The notes under the pieces: generated by a model | Seen by the model: only the letters and a program-made list of their open reading frames with translations | Told to the model about the DNA's origin: nothing | The model's database searches: none | Assembly (NCBI GenBank): GCA_016647705.1 | Contig: CM028329.1 | Coordinates: 60,839,231-60,903,230 of the forward strand | Direction: 5' to 3' | Source: Eucommia ulmoides | Lineage: Eukaryota > Streptophyta > Magnoliopsida > Garryales > Eucommiaceae | Length of the DNA stretch: 64,000 bases | Shown here: piece after piece, positions 50,102 to 61,633 of the stretch | How the letters are laid out: every line of letters begins with the position of its first letter | Numbering within the stretch: position 1 is the stretch's first letter | Translations under genes and position numbers: made by a program

Positions 50102-51470
50102 TGTATCATATTACAACCCAACGTGTAAGCTGTAAAGCTTTGAAGTATATACCTGTTCACGAACATCTTCACTTTGACAAGAAAGAAGTCTCACAAAAAT
50201 TGGAACTGCCCCGTGATCAATCACAACCTTTGTGTGCTCTGAAGTTCCAGATGCAATGTTGGTAAGAGCCCAAGCTGCCTCAAACTAACAGAACTCACAA
50301 CATTAGAGAGAACAAGGACAAATAATAATGGCAGCAAATACACATTATACAACAAAAACAAAAATGTCAAGGTCCTAGCCGAACCTGTAGTTGTGGGAAA
50401 TCATCCCTGGCAAGAAACTCAATGAATCGAGGAACAACACCAGATTGGATCACTTCCTCAATTGGAGGGCTGCGTTCTGTAAAAAAGGTAACAAAAAGAG
50501 GGCAAAGAAATGACTTAATACCTGAAGAGGGTGACATAACATAATCAATTTGAAAGGACAAAAGTCATAGAGGAAAACCTATTGATAGCAATTTCCTGAA
50601 TTGAGTGGTGGCTTCCAGTTGAAAGTTGCCATCATTTGACATAACACCCGCAACCATTGCCGGTAGATGTTCAAGCTGTAACAAAATAAATGTTCTCAGA
50701 ACATGATACACTACAAGAAGCTAATATTAAAACTACAACACATGACATACACTGCCTCTTTAATTGCAAACCCAACAGTTTACATAATCAATAATGCTGG
50801 GCTTAAAAAATACTCTAAAAATCTCCATTCATTAATTTAACTGATTTTGCCTCTCAGCAAAGATTAACATGACAATAACAATTCAAGAGAGCATGCACCA
50901 CATCACTACTACCACTTTAATTGCGAAAGAATTTTTCAAGTTTCCATCGTTGATTACAGTTACTGGCAACGGAAGAAATGAAATAGAGAAGAGCATTGTT
51001 TGAATAACCAGCTCAAGAAAATACCAGAGCAGGTGTTGAAAATGCAGGAAATACAAATAGCCCATAATACTCAATACTGACAAGAAAAATCAGCAATAAT
51101 CACGTCTGTCCATCAATAGAGTGCGAAAAAAATGTTATTCGACGATAAGTGAGCTAACAGTGCGATTTAAAAAGCAAGAAAACAACCGCACCATAAAACG
51201 TTAAACAAGAGTTCAAAGGAAGCAACAGACACACCTTCTTCTCGACCGGAGAGACGCCGGCGGCGTTCTGGAATTGCTGAGGCTGGACGCCCTCGCGACG
51301 CTTCTTCAGCAAGCTCTCCTCGCGTTTGTTCTTCCGGATCTCAACCATATTATCTTCTCTCCTTCGTCGGCCCTCATCCGCGTCGACGGCGACCTTGTAC
51401 CGGCTCCGACGAACCTCGGTTCTAGCGTTCGGCCTCAGAGACATGGTTATCCGATCGAATTCAAAATTTC

Positions 51471-51479
51471 AAACCCTAA
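51471..51479 (-). promoter_or_regulatory. Telo-box motif upstream of importin start (unit 4)
   Basis: AAACCCTAA, the same position relative to the ATG as 11665-11673. Confidence 0.45.
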
Positions 51480-51538
51480 ACCGCTACACAGATGTAATCA
51501 GTGGAATATAAATACAAATGCAACCTGGAAAGAGACTT

Positions 51539-51573
<35 letters not shown>

Positions 51574-51725
51574 ACTTTATTTGTATTTTTAAAGAATAAA
51601 ATAAAATTTTATTCCATGTCGGGACCTCGATGTTTGTCAAATTACACAATTATTCCCCCAAGTTTTACATTTATTTCAATCGCCAAAATTTGAAAACATA
51701 TTTAATTTTAAAAATGTCCCCGCCT
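51480..51725. repeat. Leader segment with GA microsatellite, unit 4 only
   Basis: About 246 bp present between CTAA (51476-51479) and CTAA (51724-51727), absent from unit 1, where CTAA occurs once. It contains a (GA)n run at 51541-51571 and a stretch (51590-51690) related to sequence at 12385-12480 and 52440-52545. The CTAA at both ends fits either insertion or deletion by microhomology. Confidence 0.6.
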
Positions 51726-51727
51726 AA

Positions 51728-53456
51728 GATCTAAGTTTTGATTTAGTCCCTTAAGTTGAATTTCGCTTGAGTTTTAGTCTCGGATTGCAAGAATTATGGG
51801 GAAAACTTGGTGAATAAATTCAGAATGTTATAGTTAGAAAAATTTGTTTAAAAGTCTCATCCCATAAAAATAGCACTTTATGAAGTCTTATGACAAGATG
51901 ATTCTTAGAAAATTGTTTTTTGAATCTTGAAACATCTCAAAAAGTTTTCTTATTATTTACATGTAACAAATATTAGTTATAATTTAATAATTATTATATT
52001 TTTACATATACTTGTGTATTTTTTGTTATATGTACTTATGTAATATTAGTTACATGTTACGATTATATATATCTATGTAATATTTGTGACATTTAACAAA
52101 TATTACACTAAAAAATTAGTTTATTATTAGTTACATGTATTTGTGTATATTAAGTTGCATGTAACTGATTACATATATTTTGTATAATTTTTGTTACATC
52201 TAACCTATTTTTACACACAAATTAGTTGTATGTTACAAAATACAGTAATATTTGTTATATCTAATAAAAATTTACACACAAAATTGTTACATGTGACCGC
52301 GCGTCTGTAGACCCGTATAGTGGACTTTCGCCTTTTTAAAATAGACGGGACTAAAACACGAGTTATTTTCACTTCTGAGATTTTTTTAAAATTAAGGGTG
52401 AAATAAAGAATCACTCATTGAATAGAATGACACTATTTTAAAAGAAGAAAATAAAATTTTATTCCATATTGGAACCTAGAATTTGTTAAATTACATATTT
52501 ATCCCCTTAAGTTTACATTTGTTTCAACTGCAGAAAATAAAAAATGGTGTTAATGATTTTGGATGGAAGATGAACTTGCTCAGCACGATAACCTTATAAT
52601 GAAGATATTTTTGTCATTTCATTAATTCACTAAATTTGACACGTTTCCCTGTAACCGTTTTCTAATTTCGATTATTCTGAAGAATGAGAAAAAAAAATCT
52701 TAATAGTAGTTAAAAAAAATGCTTTAAATTTACCATAGTGATAAATGATAAAAATATTCTCATCAGAAGGCCATGTGTTGAGAACAACTATTTTTTTTCA
52801 GAATAATTTATAACGTTCTTAATTTTGAGGATTGAAACAAATATGAAATTTGACGAATTAAATGTGCAATTTAATAAAATTGCACATTTAAAATATTTCC
52901 TGAATTTCTTAAGAATCTCATAAACAAAAAAGGTTGATTTTTATTTACTCCCACAAAACTATTTTCACCACTCCTTCGCCGACCACGACCACCTGCTGTC
53001 CACTACCACCCCGCCGACTAAAAAAAACAAATATTTCAACCAAATGTGTTTCTTTATTTATGTTCTCATAAATTAAAATAAATAATTTCTAAATAATAAC
53101 CGTTACCAAACATGATTTTATTATTGGAATACTCCAAAACAGTAACAAAATTTATTGAAATGCGGACAGAAAAGCAGAAATAATAACAAGACGTCACCTA
53201 CATTTTTGCTCAAAAAGTTTGGAATATGTGCTTGTGTGGACCTTGATATTTATAAAGTTATATGATGAGTCCCTCAAGTTCTACTTCCATTTCAATCCGG
53301 TCCAATTATAAGCTTTGTTTATAAAATTTGATCGAATTTTATTAATATAGAAGTATTTTTGTCAAATTTTTAACTCTAAGTTTGGGGCGGATATTAAATG
53401 TATCCCAAGACTTGACACGTCTTGGTCCCTCGTGTTCCAAATTTAATTTGGAACAA
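51728..53456. other. Importin upstream flank, noncoding (unit 4)
   Basis: Counterpart of 11674-13455, with the same AT-rich degenerate repeat at about 51955-52290. It differs from unit 1 more than the importin exons do. No gene seen. Confidence 0.5.
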
Positions 53457-53459
53457 TTA

Positions 53460-54055
53460 GGTGGCGTTTGGTTAGTGTTTCTACTTTTCTGAATCCAACT
53501 AAAATGGGTTGGGTTGAGTTGGATTGGATTGGATTGGGTTGGATTGGGAATTTTGGGAACAGAATTGCGTTTGGTAACAACAATTTTTGTTTTGTGCTGA
53601 GAACAGAATCGTGTTTAATAACGATTTTATCCTAAAATTAATTTATTTTTTTTGAATTTTTTTTTTTGTGTTTGGCGGTGACGGCGGCCGGACGGCGGTG
53701 ACGGCGGCCGGACGCCGGCGACGACGGTGGTGGCCGATGGCGGCGGACGAACGGCGACGCACGGTGTCCAAAGACGGTCGCCGGACGGCGAAGGCCGGTG
53801 GCCGCCGGCGGTGGACGGCAGAGGGTGGTCATCGGACGGTGACCGGAGTTGAGAACTTTGGGTTGAGTTTTTTGGGAAAAAAAAAACAAGTTTTTTTTGT
53901 TTCTCATTTTCTTAACATTTTGATAATCAATTTCTATTTTTTGGGTTGCGTTGGGTTGAGTTTTATATTTGTCAAACGTATTTCCAAAAATTAAACTCAA
54001 AATTTTTGGGTTGGGTTGGGTTGGGTTGAGTTGGGAACACTAACCAAACAGGGCC
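53460..54055. mobile_element. MITE1, PIF/Harbinger (unit 4)
   Basis: A 596-bp element at the MITE1 site, flanked by TTA (53457-53459 and 54056-54058). It differs clearly from the unit 1 copy in arms and GC-rich core (about 53670-53845). Confidence 0.85.
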
Positions 54056-54058
54056 TTA

Positions 54059-54789
54059 AGAATTTTGTTGAGGAAAATCAAACGGAATTCCATTAAATTT
54101 GGGTATTTTCATTATTTTCCGCGTCTCTCTCTCTTTGTAACTATGAGAAAACATTTTTATCTCAAATATTTTTTAGCACTCCTGCATCTCATAATTATGC
54201 AAAATTAAGAGTTTTGTCATATATTTTGACAAAAAAATCAATTAAAATTCATTAAAAAAAAATAAAAATAAAATAGTGAATTTTCATTCTTTATAATTAT
54301 TACGAGGTGCGCGGGTGCAAGAATCGGTTTGCAATAAAATACGATTTCTTATAGTTGCAAAAAGAGAGAGGAGGTAGAAAATGATAAAAATACCCCAAAC
54401 TAATAAAAGTTTGTTTAATCTCCTTAACAATTTTTTTTGATTAAATGAAATTAAAGCCAAAATGAAACACGAGGGACCTAGTATGTCATATCTGAAATCT
54501 TATGGTTCGTTTAAATACACACACCAAATTTTAAATAAGAGAAATATCTAAATGTCTAGAGTTTAGTCCAGTTTTATTATCAAATTTTACAACTGAAACA
54601 AAAATGAAACCTACGAGAGATCAAATATTCAACTTCACCAATCTCATATACTACATAAACACCAATATCACGGATTATATGGGACAATTTTATGATCCTG
54701 ATCGGTTATATGACATAGTTTTATAACTCTACCCGATTAATACGAAATTGATGTCTAACTTAGTAGGGTGGATATTCTTTTTACGATAT
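54059..54789. other. Unclassified flank with empty MITE2 site (unit 4)
   Basis: Counterpart of 14071-14540 joined directly to the counterpart of 15156 onward through a single TAA at 54549-54551. No gene or RNA seen. Confidence 0.55.
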
Positions 54790-55138
54790 GATTTTAAAGT
54801 CCAATCGACCTTTGGCGTACATACTTATTAAAAGAACGAACTTCATTAAACGATACTATCGTAAATGTTGCATTATTGTTCCAATTAAATTATTTTTTAA
54901 ACTTGACCGAATATGGTAAAAATAGATAAATAAATAAATAAATAAAAATTATCTAGATTTTACACACACACACACAAAAAAAAAAGGGGGGATAAAATTA
55001 CCTTTTATTTTATTAAAAAATAAAATATATGACATTTAATCTGACTGAGGGGATGGCCCTTGATCATTCATTATAGCGTAAAAGGATTCATGTAGCCGAC
55101 CCTACTTAAGTGGTACAAAGGTTTAGTTGTTGATATTG
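54790..55138 (+). mobile_element. RTE-like LINE 3' tail or related repeat (unit 4)
   Basis: Copy of 36294-36605 with TCATGTAGCCGACCCTACTT near 55088. It contains a short AC repeat at about 54961-54976. Confidence 0.45.
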
Positions 55139-55256
55139 TATTAAAAAAAATAAAAATAGAAGTATAGAGAGTTAGAGAGATTTTTTATTTTTTTTTTTAA
55201 TTATCTTTAAATAAAAACTTTGTCTGTGGAATTCGATACTTTATTCTTTACACACA

Positions 55257-57155
55257 GGTAGTCCCAAACCGGATAAAAGAGGTGGATTGCGTTAGGTAGC
55301 TGACAGTCAGCGGAAAACTTTGTCATAATTTTTATAACATGAATCCAAATATATTAAACGTTGGGGCATTCCCTACTAGCGACGTGCATATTTCCACCAC
55401 TCGGATGTAGTGAATAATGGGTTAGGGTGAGCTAGGGCATCACCCGGAAGCAACGCGCCGTGATTTCGTCCGGATACGGTGTCAAATAAACGAGGGTTGC
55501 CACGTTATGGTGGACGGGTACGGATAAAGAAGTTAGTTCATGAGAATAGGCTTAGGTTGACAACTTGAAATATAGGAATGCTGACGGGTAAGACTCGAGA
55601 ATTGGTGGATGTGATGTGTAGGAGGAGGATTAATATTTTATGTTTGCAGGAAACAAAGTGCGTTGTAGAGAAGTCTAGAGAAATTGAGAGTACAGGACAT
55701 AAATTATGGTATAAGGGGAATGACAAATATAGGAATGCGGTGGGCATTATGTAGATAGGGATTTAAAGGATACCGTTGTTGATATTAGGAGAATTGGTGA
55801 TAGGATGATAGCTATGAAGCTGGTGATTGAAGGGAAGGCGATTAACGTTATTCGTGTGTACGCTCCCCAAGCTGAACTGCAAAAAAATGTTAGACAAAAA
55901 TTTTGGGAGAAAATGGATGAAGTTATTCAAAATATACCTAACCAAGAAAAACTATTTATTGGGAGAGACTTGAATGGACATGTCGGGAAAGAAAGGGGGA
56001 CTTTCGAAAAAGTACATGGTGGTTATGGATTGGGAAAAATAATGCAATGGGTGAGATGGTTTTAGATTTTGTTGTGGCGTATGATTTAGTTCTTCTAAAT
56101 GCATCCTTCAGGAAAATGGATAAACACCTTATCACATTAAAGAGTGGTTAGAGGAATAGCCAGATAGATTTTGTCTTTATTAAGGGCAGGTGATCGTTTA
56201 ATATGTAAGGACTGTAAAATCATACCAGGAGAGAGTATTGCTACCCAACATAGACTAATTAATGGTAATCGATCTCAAGTTTCAGGGGTGAAAACGAGAG
56301 TTTAAGATAAGTAGGCATGCAAGGATACGTTGGAGAAATCTAAGAGGCGAAAAGATGGAGTTGTTTAAGGATAAAATTATCAATGAAGAGTTATAGAAGA
56401 GACATGAGAATGTGAACATAGTGTGGATTGATATGGCGACTCTTATTAGGGAGATAAGAAGATAAATTTTAGGAGTTTGTAGAGGATGAAGACCACGATA
56501 TAAAGAAAGTTGGTGGCGGAATGAGGATGTCTAAAAAGTCGTTCGAGATAAGAAAATAGCTTATAAATAATGGAAAAAATATCAAAATCGGGCGATTTTG
56601 GAGAAATATAAACATGCAAAAACGGACGTGAGAAAAGTAATTAAGGAATCAAAATTTAGGGCGTATGATAATTTTTATCAAAAGTTAGATACAAAAGAGA
56701 GAGAGAGTGATATATTTAAACTTGCTAGACGACGTGAATGAAAGACTAAAGATATTGGAAGTGTCAAATACATCAAAGACATTAATTAAAATGTACTGAT
56801 GAAAGATAAGGAGATTATGGAACGATTGAGAAGTTATTTTTATAATTTATTTAATGAGAATGGCATCGGAGAATCTAGACTAGAATTGTCTGGTTTATCT
56901 TCACATAATATTTATAGGTCTCATAGAAGAATTAGGGTTTCGGAAGTTAGAATAGCACTAAGAAAAATGCGAATTGGAAAAGCAATAGGGCCAAATGAAA
57001 TCTGTATAGAGATGTGAAAAAGTTTAGAAGATATTGGGATATAATAGTTGATTAGACTTTTCAATGATATTTTGAGGATTAAGAGAATGTCTGACGACTG
57101 GAAAATGAGTATCTGAGTACCCATCTATAAAAATAAAAGGGATGTTCAAAGTTGT
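55257..57155 (+). mobile_element. RTE-type LINE, broken (unit 4)
   Basis: Same element as 15531-17427 but the most diverged copy. Endonuclease piece open at 55805-56065 (IGRDLNGHVGKERGTFEKVH), RT start open at 56799-57017 (VRIALRKMRIGKAIGPNEI). LTR-A is inserted at 57156. Confidence 0.8.
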
Positions 57156-58453
57156 TGATCGCTCAAAATTAATACCCTTATTAAGCACAAAATATTGTAA
57201 TATAGTGTGCTCAAGTAAGGGGTCGAACCACAGGGGTCGGTCTTGTAATTATCAATTTTTTATTATTTTTCTTCCTTTAGTGAAAACGATTTGAGGGTTT
57301 TGATTTGATTTTGAAAATGTGAAAAGAAAAAAATAAGAAAAACACCAGGTTAAGAATTGTGGGTTTAATAATTTAGAATTATGTTTTTCTTGTAATTTCT
57401 ATTTAAATAGGATTTGTATAAACGAGTGTTCCTAACTACAAGCCGGAATTACTCGGGCATAGATTATCTTTGATATTTAATTCCTACACTAAACTAATCT
57501 AAGGTGAATTAATATCTAGATATAAACCATCCAGACCAATAATTAATCATCAAGAATATAATTATGTGACCATTAAATCAAGATCACAGGTGCAAGATTT
57601 AATATTCTAACAGTGATTGGATTTAAAGCAAAATCTCTATAAGAACATTTTGACAATAAATCCAATCACAATTAAATTTATTTTTGAGAATCGAATTCTT
57701 GCCACATAATTGTTTATACAATATCCAAATTTAATTAAGAAAAATACAATATTACATAATTTCAAAAAATACAATACCACAACTTTAACCTGGTAGAAGG
57801 AAGTTAGTCGCTCATCGTTGTGTAGAACGGTATATTTTTGGATACAATCTTCAAAAACACCGTTTACATTTTATACCCTTTAAGATTCAAATTTCCTCCA
57901 ATAATAAAAATAAAAATAAAAATAAAGAAGAAGAAAATATACACAAATGGTATTGAATATGAAATAAAATGGAATATGGAATTGAGATAATAATTAGATG
58001 ATTATTCCTTACATTTATTCCAAGCCCTCCTATTTATAGATAAACTTTAGGGGCATAAATGAAAAAAAGAAAAACAAAAAGGGGATAGCTGGCCGGCCCA
58101 AGTGGGCTAATATAACCAGCGCACGGGTTAGCAGCCCACCTTTGTGGGCTGCCAACCCACACAGGCTGGCATATGGCCAGCCTGTGGGCTGCCAGCCGAG
58201 CCATCAGCTCGGCTCCTCTATCAGGGGCGGCTCGGTTAAGCCGCCCTACTTCAAAAGTTTCGTCTTTTGTTCGGCTTGATATGGTTTATTCGTTTTTCAT
58301 TCGATTTGTCCCAAATTAATATCGTTTTATTCCAAATTCAAAATCCTACAAAAATAAATAAAATAACTTAATTTATAATATTTTTATTTATTTAAAATAT
58401 TAACAAAATTTAATTTAGTGGTACTATATCGCACAAAATGCGGTGCGATCACA

Positions 58454-59794
58454 CCTCCAAACCTAAATTTTACTAATTCTCAAACAAAACTAAATATAAT
58501 AATTAAATAAAAATTCATTTTCGTAGGGAACATGATTGTATTTTAGCGTATGCAATAAGCCTTTAAACTCCTAGGTCACCCCTAATGGAAGAGTATAGTC
58601 TCGTGAGGGTTTACAGTGATGCTATCCACAAACATCTCAAATCCCTTTTTGTGCATATTATTTTTCACAAAATTTCTATCAGTCCTATCCAATGCTAACT
58701 TATCAAATTAAAGCAAATAAGAGTTACTGAAATAGTCAGTAATCTCATAACACGTGATTTCTAACAATATTTGTTTTTGCACCCACGACATACATACAAC
58801 TCTCGTTTATAATGAATTTAGCACATAGTAGCTAGTCAACTAAATTTAAACAATCCAATAACTTTTTCCCCGATATATATAAAAATTTATAATGCAATTA
58901 TTTGATTTATTATTATCATTTTTATTTTATTTTTTATTTATTTATTATTATTATTATTCTTTTTTGTTTTTTAATAAATGTTTAAATAAATAATTTTCTT
59001 TAAATAAATGACCGTGCAATGTTAACCTCACTGGGCTTTCTAAGATGTTCGTGTAGCGAGTGTTAGGCCAATTATCTCAATCCAGTTGGCTCCAGACATT
59101 AGGTGTTAAGACACCCCTCAGACTTAATAACTCGAACAAATTAGGTTTCGAAGTTAACGAGCCACTTATCGTCTTAACAAATCACTTCCCTCTTTTGACG
59201 CGAAACTCGAAATTTACTGAGGCAAGAGGCCTAGTTACTTAACGAAAGTTCATCATTAAAATAAATTTTTATTTTTATTTTTTTTAAATTTCAGGATAGG
59301 TTATTTTCACATCAAAATTCAGTAAACTAACTTATGTACTAAATTTAAAATAAAAGAAAGTCGGCATAAATGTAAAGGTCGAAAAATAAAATATTTTTAA
59401 AAATCAGTCCTATATTCCAATGATTATTTTAGCAAACTCAAGTTTGTCTTTAACAGACATGTCAACATAGGATAGATTGACAAAGTTTTAGTGCGAAATA
59501 AAATATCAACAAGAATAAAAGCATTTACCCCCCTCCTCCCCAAAACCTAAATCTGGCATTATCATCAATGTGAAAATTACGAAATTAGATTTGGTAAGGA
59601 GAGAGACAACCTGACGTATTAGATTTGCTTATTTGTACTGAGTCGGTGTAAACTGCTCGTAAACCTGTCTAACAAAACACTCAAGGAAACTTATCAAATC
59701 AAAAGTAAAATAAAAAAATTAAAACAACAGTGGGTTGTCTCCCACTCAACGCTAAATTTAACGTCTTTAGCCAAATGAGAAGTGTCTTAATATC
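58454..59794 (-). other. Noncoding 3' part of LTR-A internal region
   Basis: Counterpart of 706-2019. Purine tract beside the LTR at 58454-58463, AT-rich noncoding DNA, and the block shared with the post-pol region at about 59725-59765. No gene seen. Confidence 0.6.
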
Positions 59795-60334
59795 CTATTT
59801 GTAGTGGAGTAACCCGCTTCTCACCTTCTGTTGAGTTACTCTCCAGTCAGTAAGTGATGAATAACGGGCAACACTCAAATTTATCAACTTTTTTCTCGGA
59901 TCAAATCCCATTTCTTTTCTATGGGACTTACTTGGTAACCTGTTTATTAAGCCTCCAAATAGAAGTTGAGTTACGTCAACCCATTGAATATGACATGAAT
60001 CGTTCATGATTTTGGTTGACGGTTGATCCACCGCATAAAAAAGATAAACATTAATTTTGGGATGCGGTCGTAAGGGTATAACGGATGTTTTAATCATAAG
60101 AAGATTACTTGGAAGTGTCACTGGTGGTTGGATCTCATTTTTATAATTTCCAACCCTAACCTTCTCTACGTACGTATTCTCGACTTCTACGTTCATCGAC
60201 TCACCATTACTCATGTATCTCACTTTCTTCTCTTCCTCTCTAACTGGTGATGGTTGAACCAAAAATGGCTCTAACTCGGGATTATCTCGTTGGGGTTCCT
60301 CACCAGTTTCGCTCAGTTGTGGTTCTTTTAACAA
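59795..60334 (-). pseudogene. LTR-A unknown open segment
   Basis: The longest version (179 residues) of the segment found in all LTR-A copies. Rich in charged and hydrophilic residues, with conserved phrases such as NYKNEIQPPVT and HIQWVDVTQLLF. I do not recognise a domain. By position it could be the C-terminal part of a gag-like product or a lineage-specific protein. Confidence 0.5.
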
Positions 60335-60771
60335 TTTTTCTTATTCACTCTCTTGTTCTAGACTACTCTCCTTATCACTTACACGAATGTCAATCTTTAG
60401 ACCATTTTTTGCAATTTCTTCTTTTACTAATTCAATGATTCGCCCAATTAGGGTTTCTTTCGAGTCTATCTCTTCAAATTGCTTTTCAAGGATAGAGCTC
60501 GCTTCTCTAAGATTTGGTTTTTCTTTTATGAGATTTGGCCTTACTCTGCTAAGGATTGGTGGTTTTCCGCTAAGGTTTGATGTTGCTCTGTGAAGGCTTG
60601 GCTACTCTCTACTAGGGATTGGTGTTGCTCTTCCAAGATTATTAGAAATTGTTGCATTAAAGTGGGTTCAGAATTCCTAACTTCTTGGGGAAATGTTGGT
60701 TGACGTTGGGGTTGATAATAGGATTGATCATAAAGATACGACTCTGAAGGCTCACTGTAATAATGTTGATC

Positions 60772-61002
60772 TTATTCATAATTATTCGAGTATTGATTAG
60801 ACTCAGGAGGCGGATAATGCGGATCGGGATAAACATTATTATATGGATATGTGGGATTTTGGTAATTGTACGGATATTGATTGGTGAAATGGTTTGGATT
60901 TTGGTATATCGTACGTGAGTAAGGATCAGGTTGTGGTTCTGAGATAAAAGATTGTTGAGAATCTGCAAATAAAATGTCAAATCCCCCAAAGTAATTATCC
61001 AT
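60772..61002 (-). pseudogene. LTR-A Asn/Tyr/Pro-rich open segment
   Basis: A 76-residue segment beginning MDNYFGGFD, rich in Asn, Tyr, Pro and Gln. It is the first coding-like segment after the primer site in element orientation. No domain recognised. Only this array-end copy of LTR-A retains it. Confidence 0.45.
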
Positions 61003-61054
61003 TTACCCTAGTCTCAATATTTTTTATTTTTTAAAAAAAATAATTAATTATATC

Positions 61055-61420
61055 AACAATGAGGATGGTGGTCTTAACCAGCTGATCTCTACAATAATAA
61101 TAAGGAAATGAAAATGAGGGTGGTGGTCTTAGCCAACTGATTTCTACAATAATAATAAAAAGACAAGAAAAATGAGAGGGGTGGTTTTAGTCAGTCGATC
61201 TCTATAATAATAATAAAAAATAAAAGAAAATGAGGGTCATGGTCTCAGCCAACCGATCTCTACAATAATAATAAAAAGACAAAAAAAATGAGGGTGGTGG
61301 TCTTAACCAGCCGATTTCTACAATAATAATAATAAGGAAAGGAAAATGAGGGTGGTGGTCTTAGCCAACTGATCTCTACAATAATAAAAAAAAAAACAAG
61401 AAAAATGTGGGTGGTAATAT
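61055..61420. repeat. Tandem repeat in LTR-A leader, about 57-62 bp unit
   Basis: Six to seven diverged copies of a unit with the phrases GAGGGTGGTGGTCTTAGCCA and CTACAATAATAATAA. It lies between the primer site and the first open segment. Confidence 0.8.
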
Positions 61421-61613
61421 ATATATTTTTTTTCAATATTTATATATATTTTTTTATAAAACGAACAGAATAACCTGCATTCTTACTTGAAGATGTAGAG
61501 TGAAAAATTGTATCACGGTTAACCTGTGAAAATAAACTCAAGAAAGAAAACAAATGAATTTATACAGGCGGAGAAATAAAAAATAATAACAAAAATTAAT
61601 AATTAGCGATGCC

Positions 61614-61633
61614 GATCCTCGGCAACGGCGCCC
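61614..61633 (-). other. Primer-binding site, tRNA-Asp type
   Basis: The plus strand reads GATCCTCGGCAACGGCGCCC, compared with the tRNA-Asp(GTC) 3' end GATCCCCGGCAACGGCGCCA. It lies five bases from the LTR border at 61639. tRNA-Asp priming is typical of Athila-type elements. Confidence 0.8.

Larger units (their letters stand above)
47576..51444 (-). pseudogene. Importin subunit alpha pseudogene, 3'-truncated, exon 8 frameshift (unit 4)
   Basis: Nine exons: 51235-51444, 50579-50675, 50385-50476, 50153-50284, 49436-49621, 49187-49350, 49019-49097, 48099-48216 and 47576-47703. Exon 1 codes the same 70-residue importin-beta-binding start as unit 1. Exon 8 has the 11-bp loss shared with unit 3, which shifts the frame into exon 9. 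Exons 2-7 remain open. The last exon is missing at the same place as in units 1 and 3. The leader differs from unit 1 by a segment containing a GA repeat at 51480-51725. Nuclear import function is not expected; transcription is possible because the telo-box and leader remain. Confidence 0.92.

Noticed and set aside
60657-60989. 110-residue minus frame overlapping the MDNYFGG segment
   Set aside because: Shadow in another frame, Ile-rich, of a compositionally biased region.
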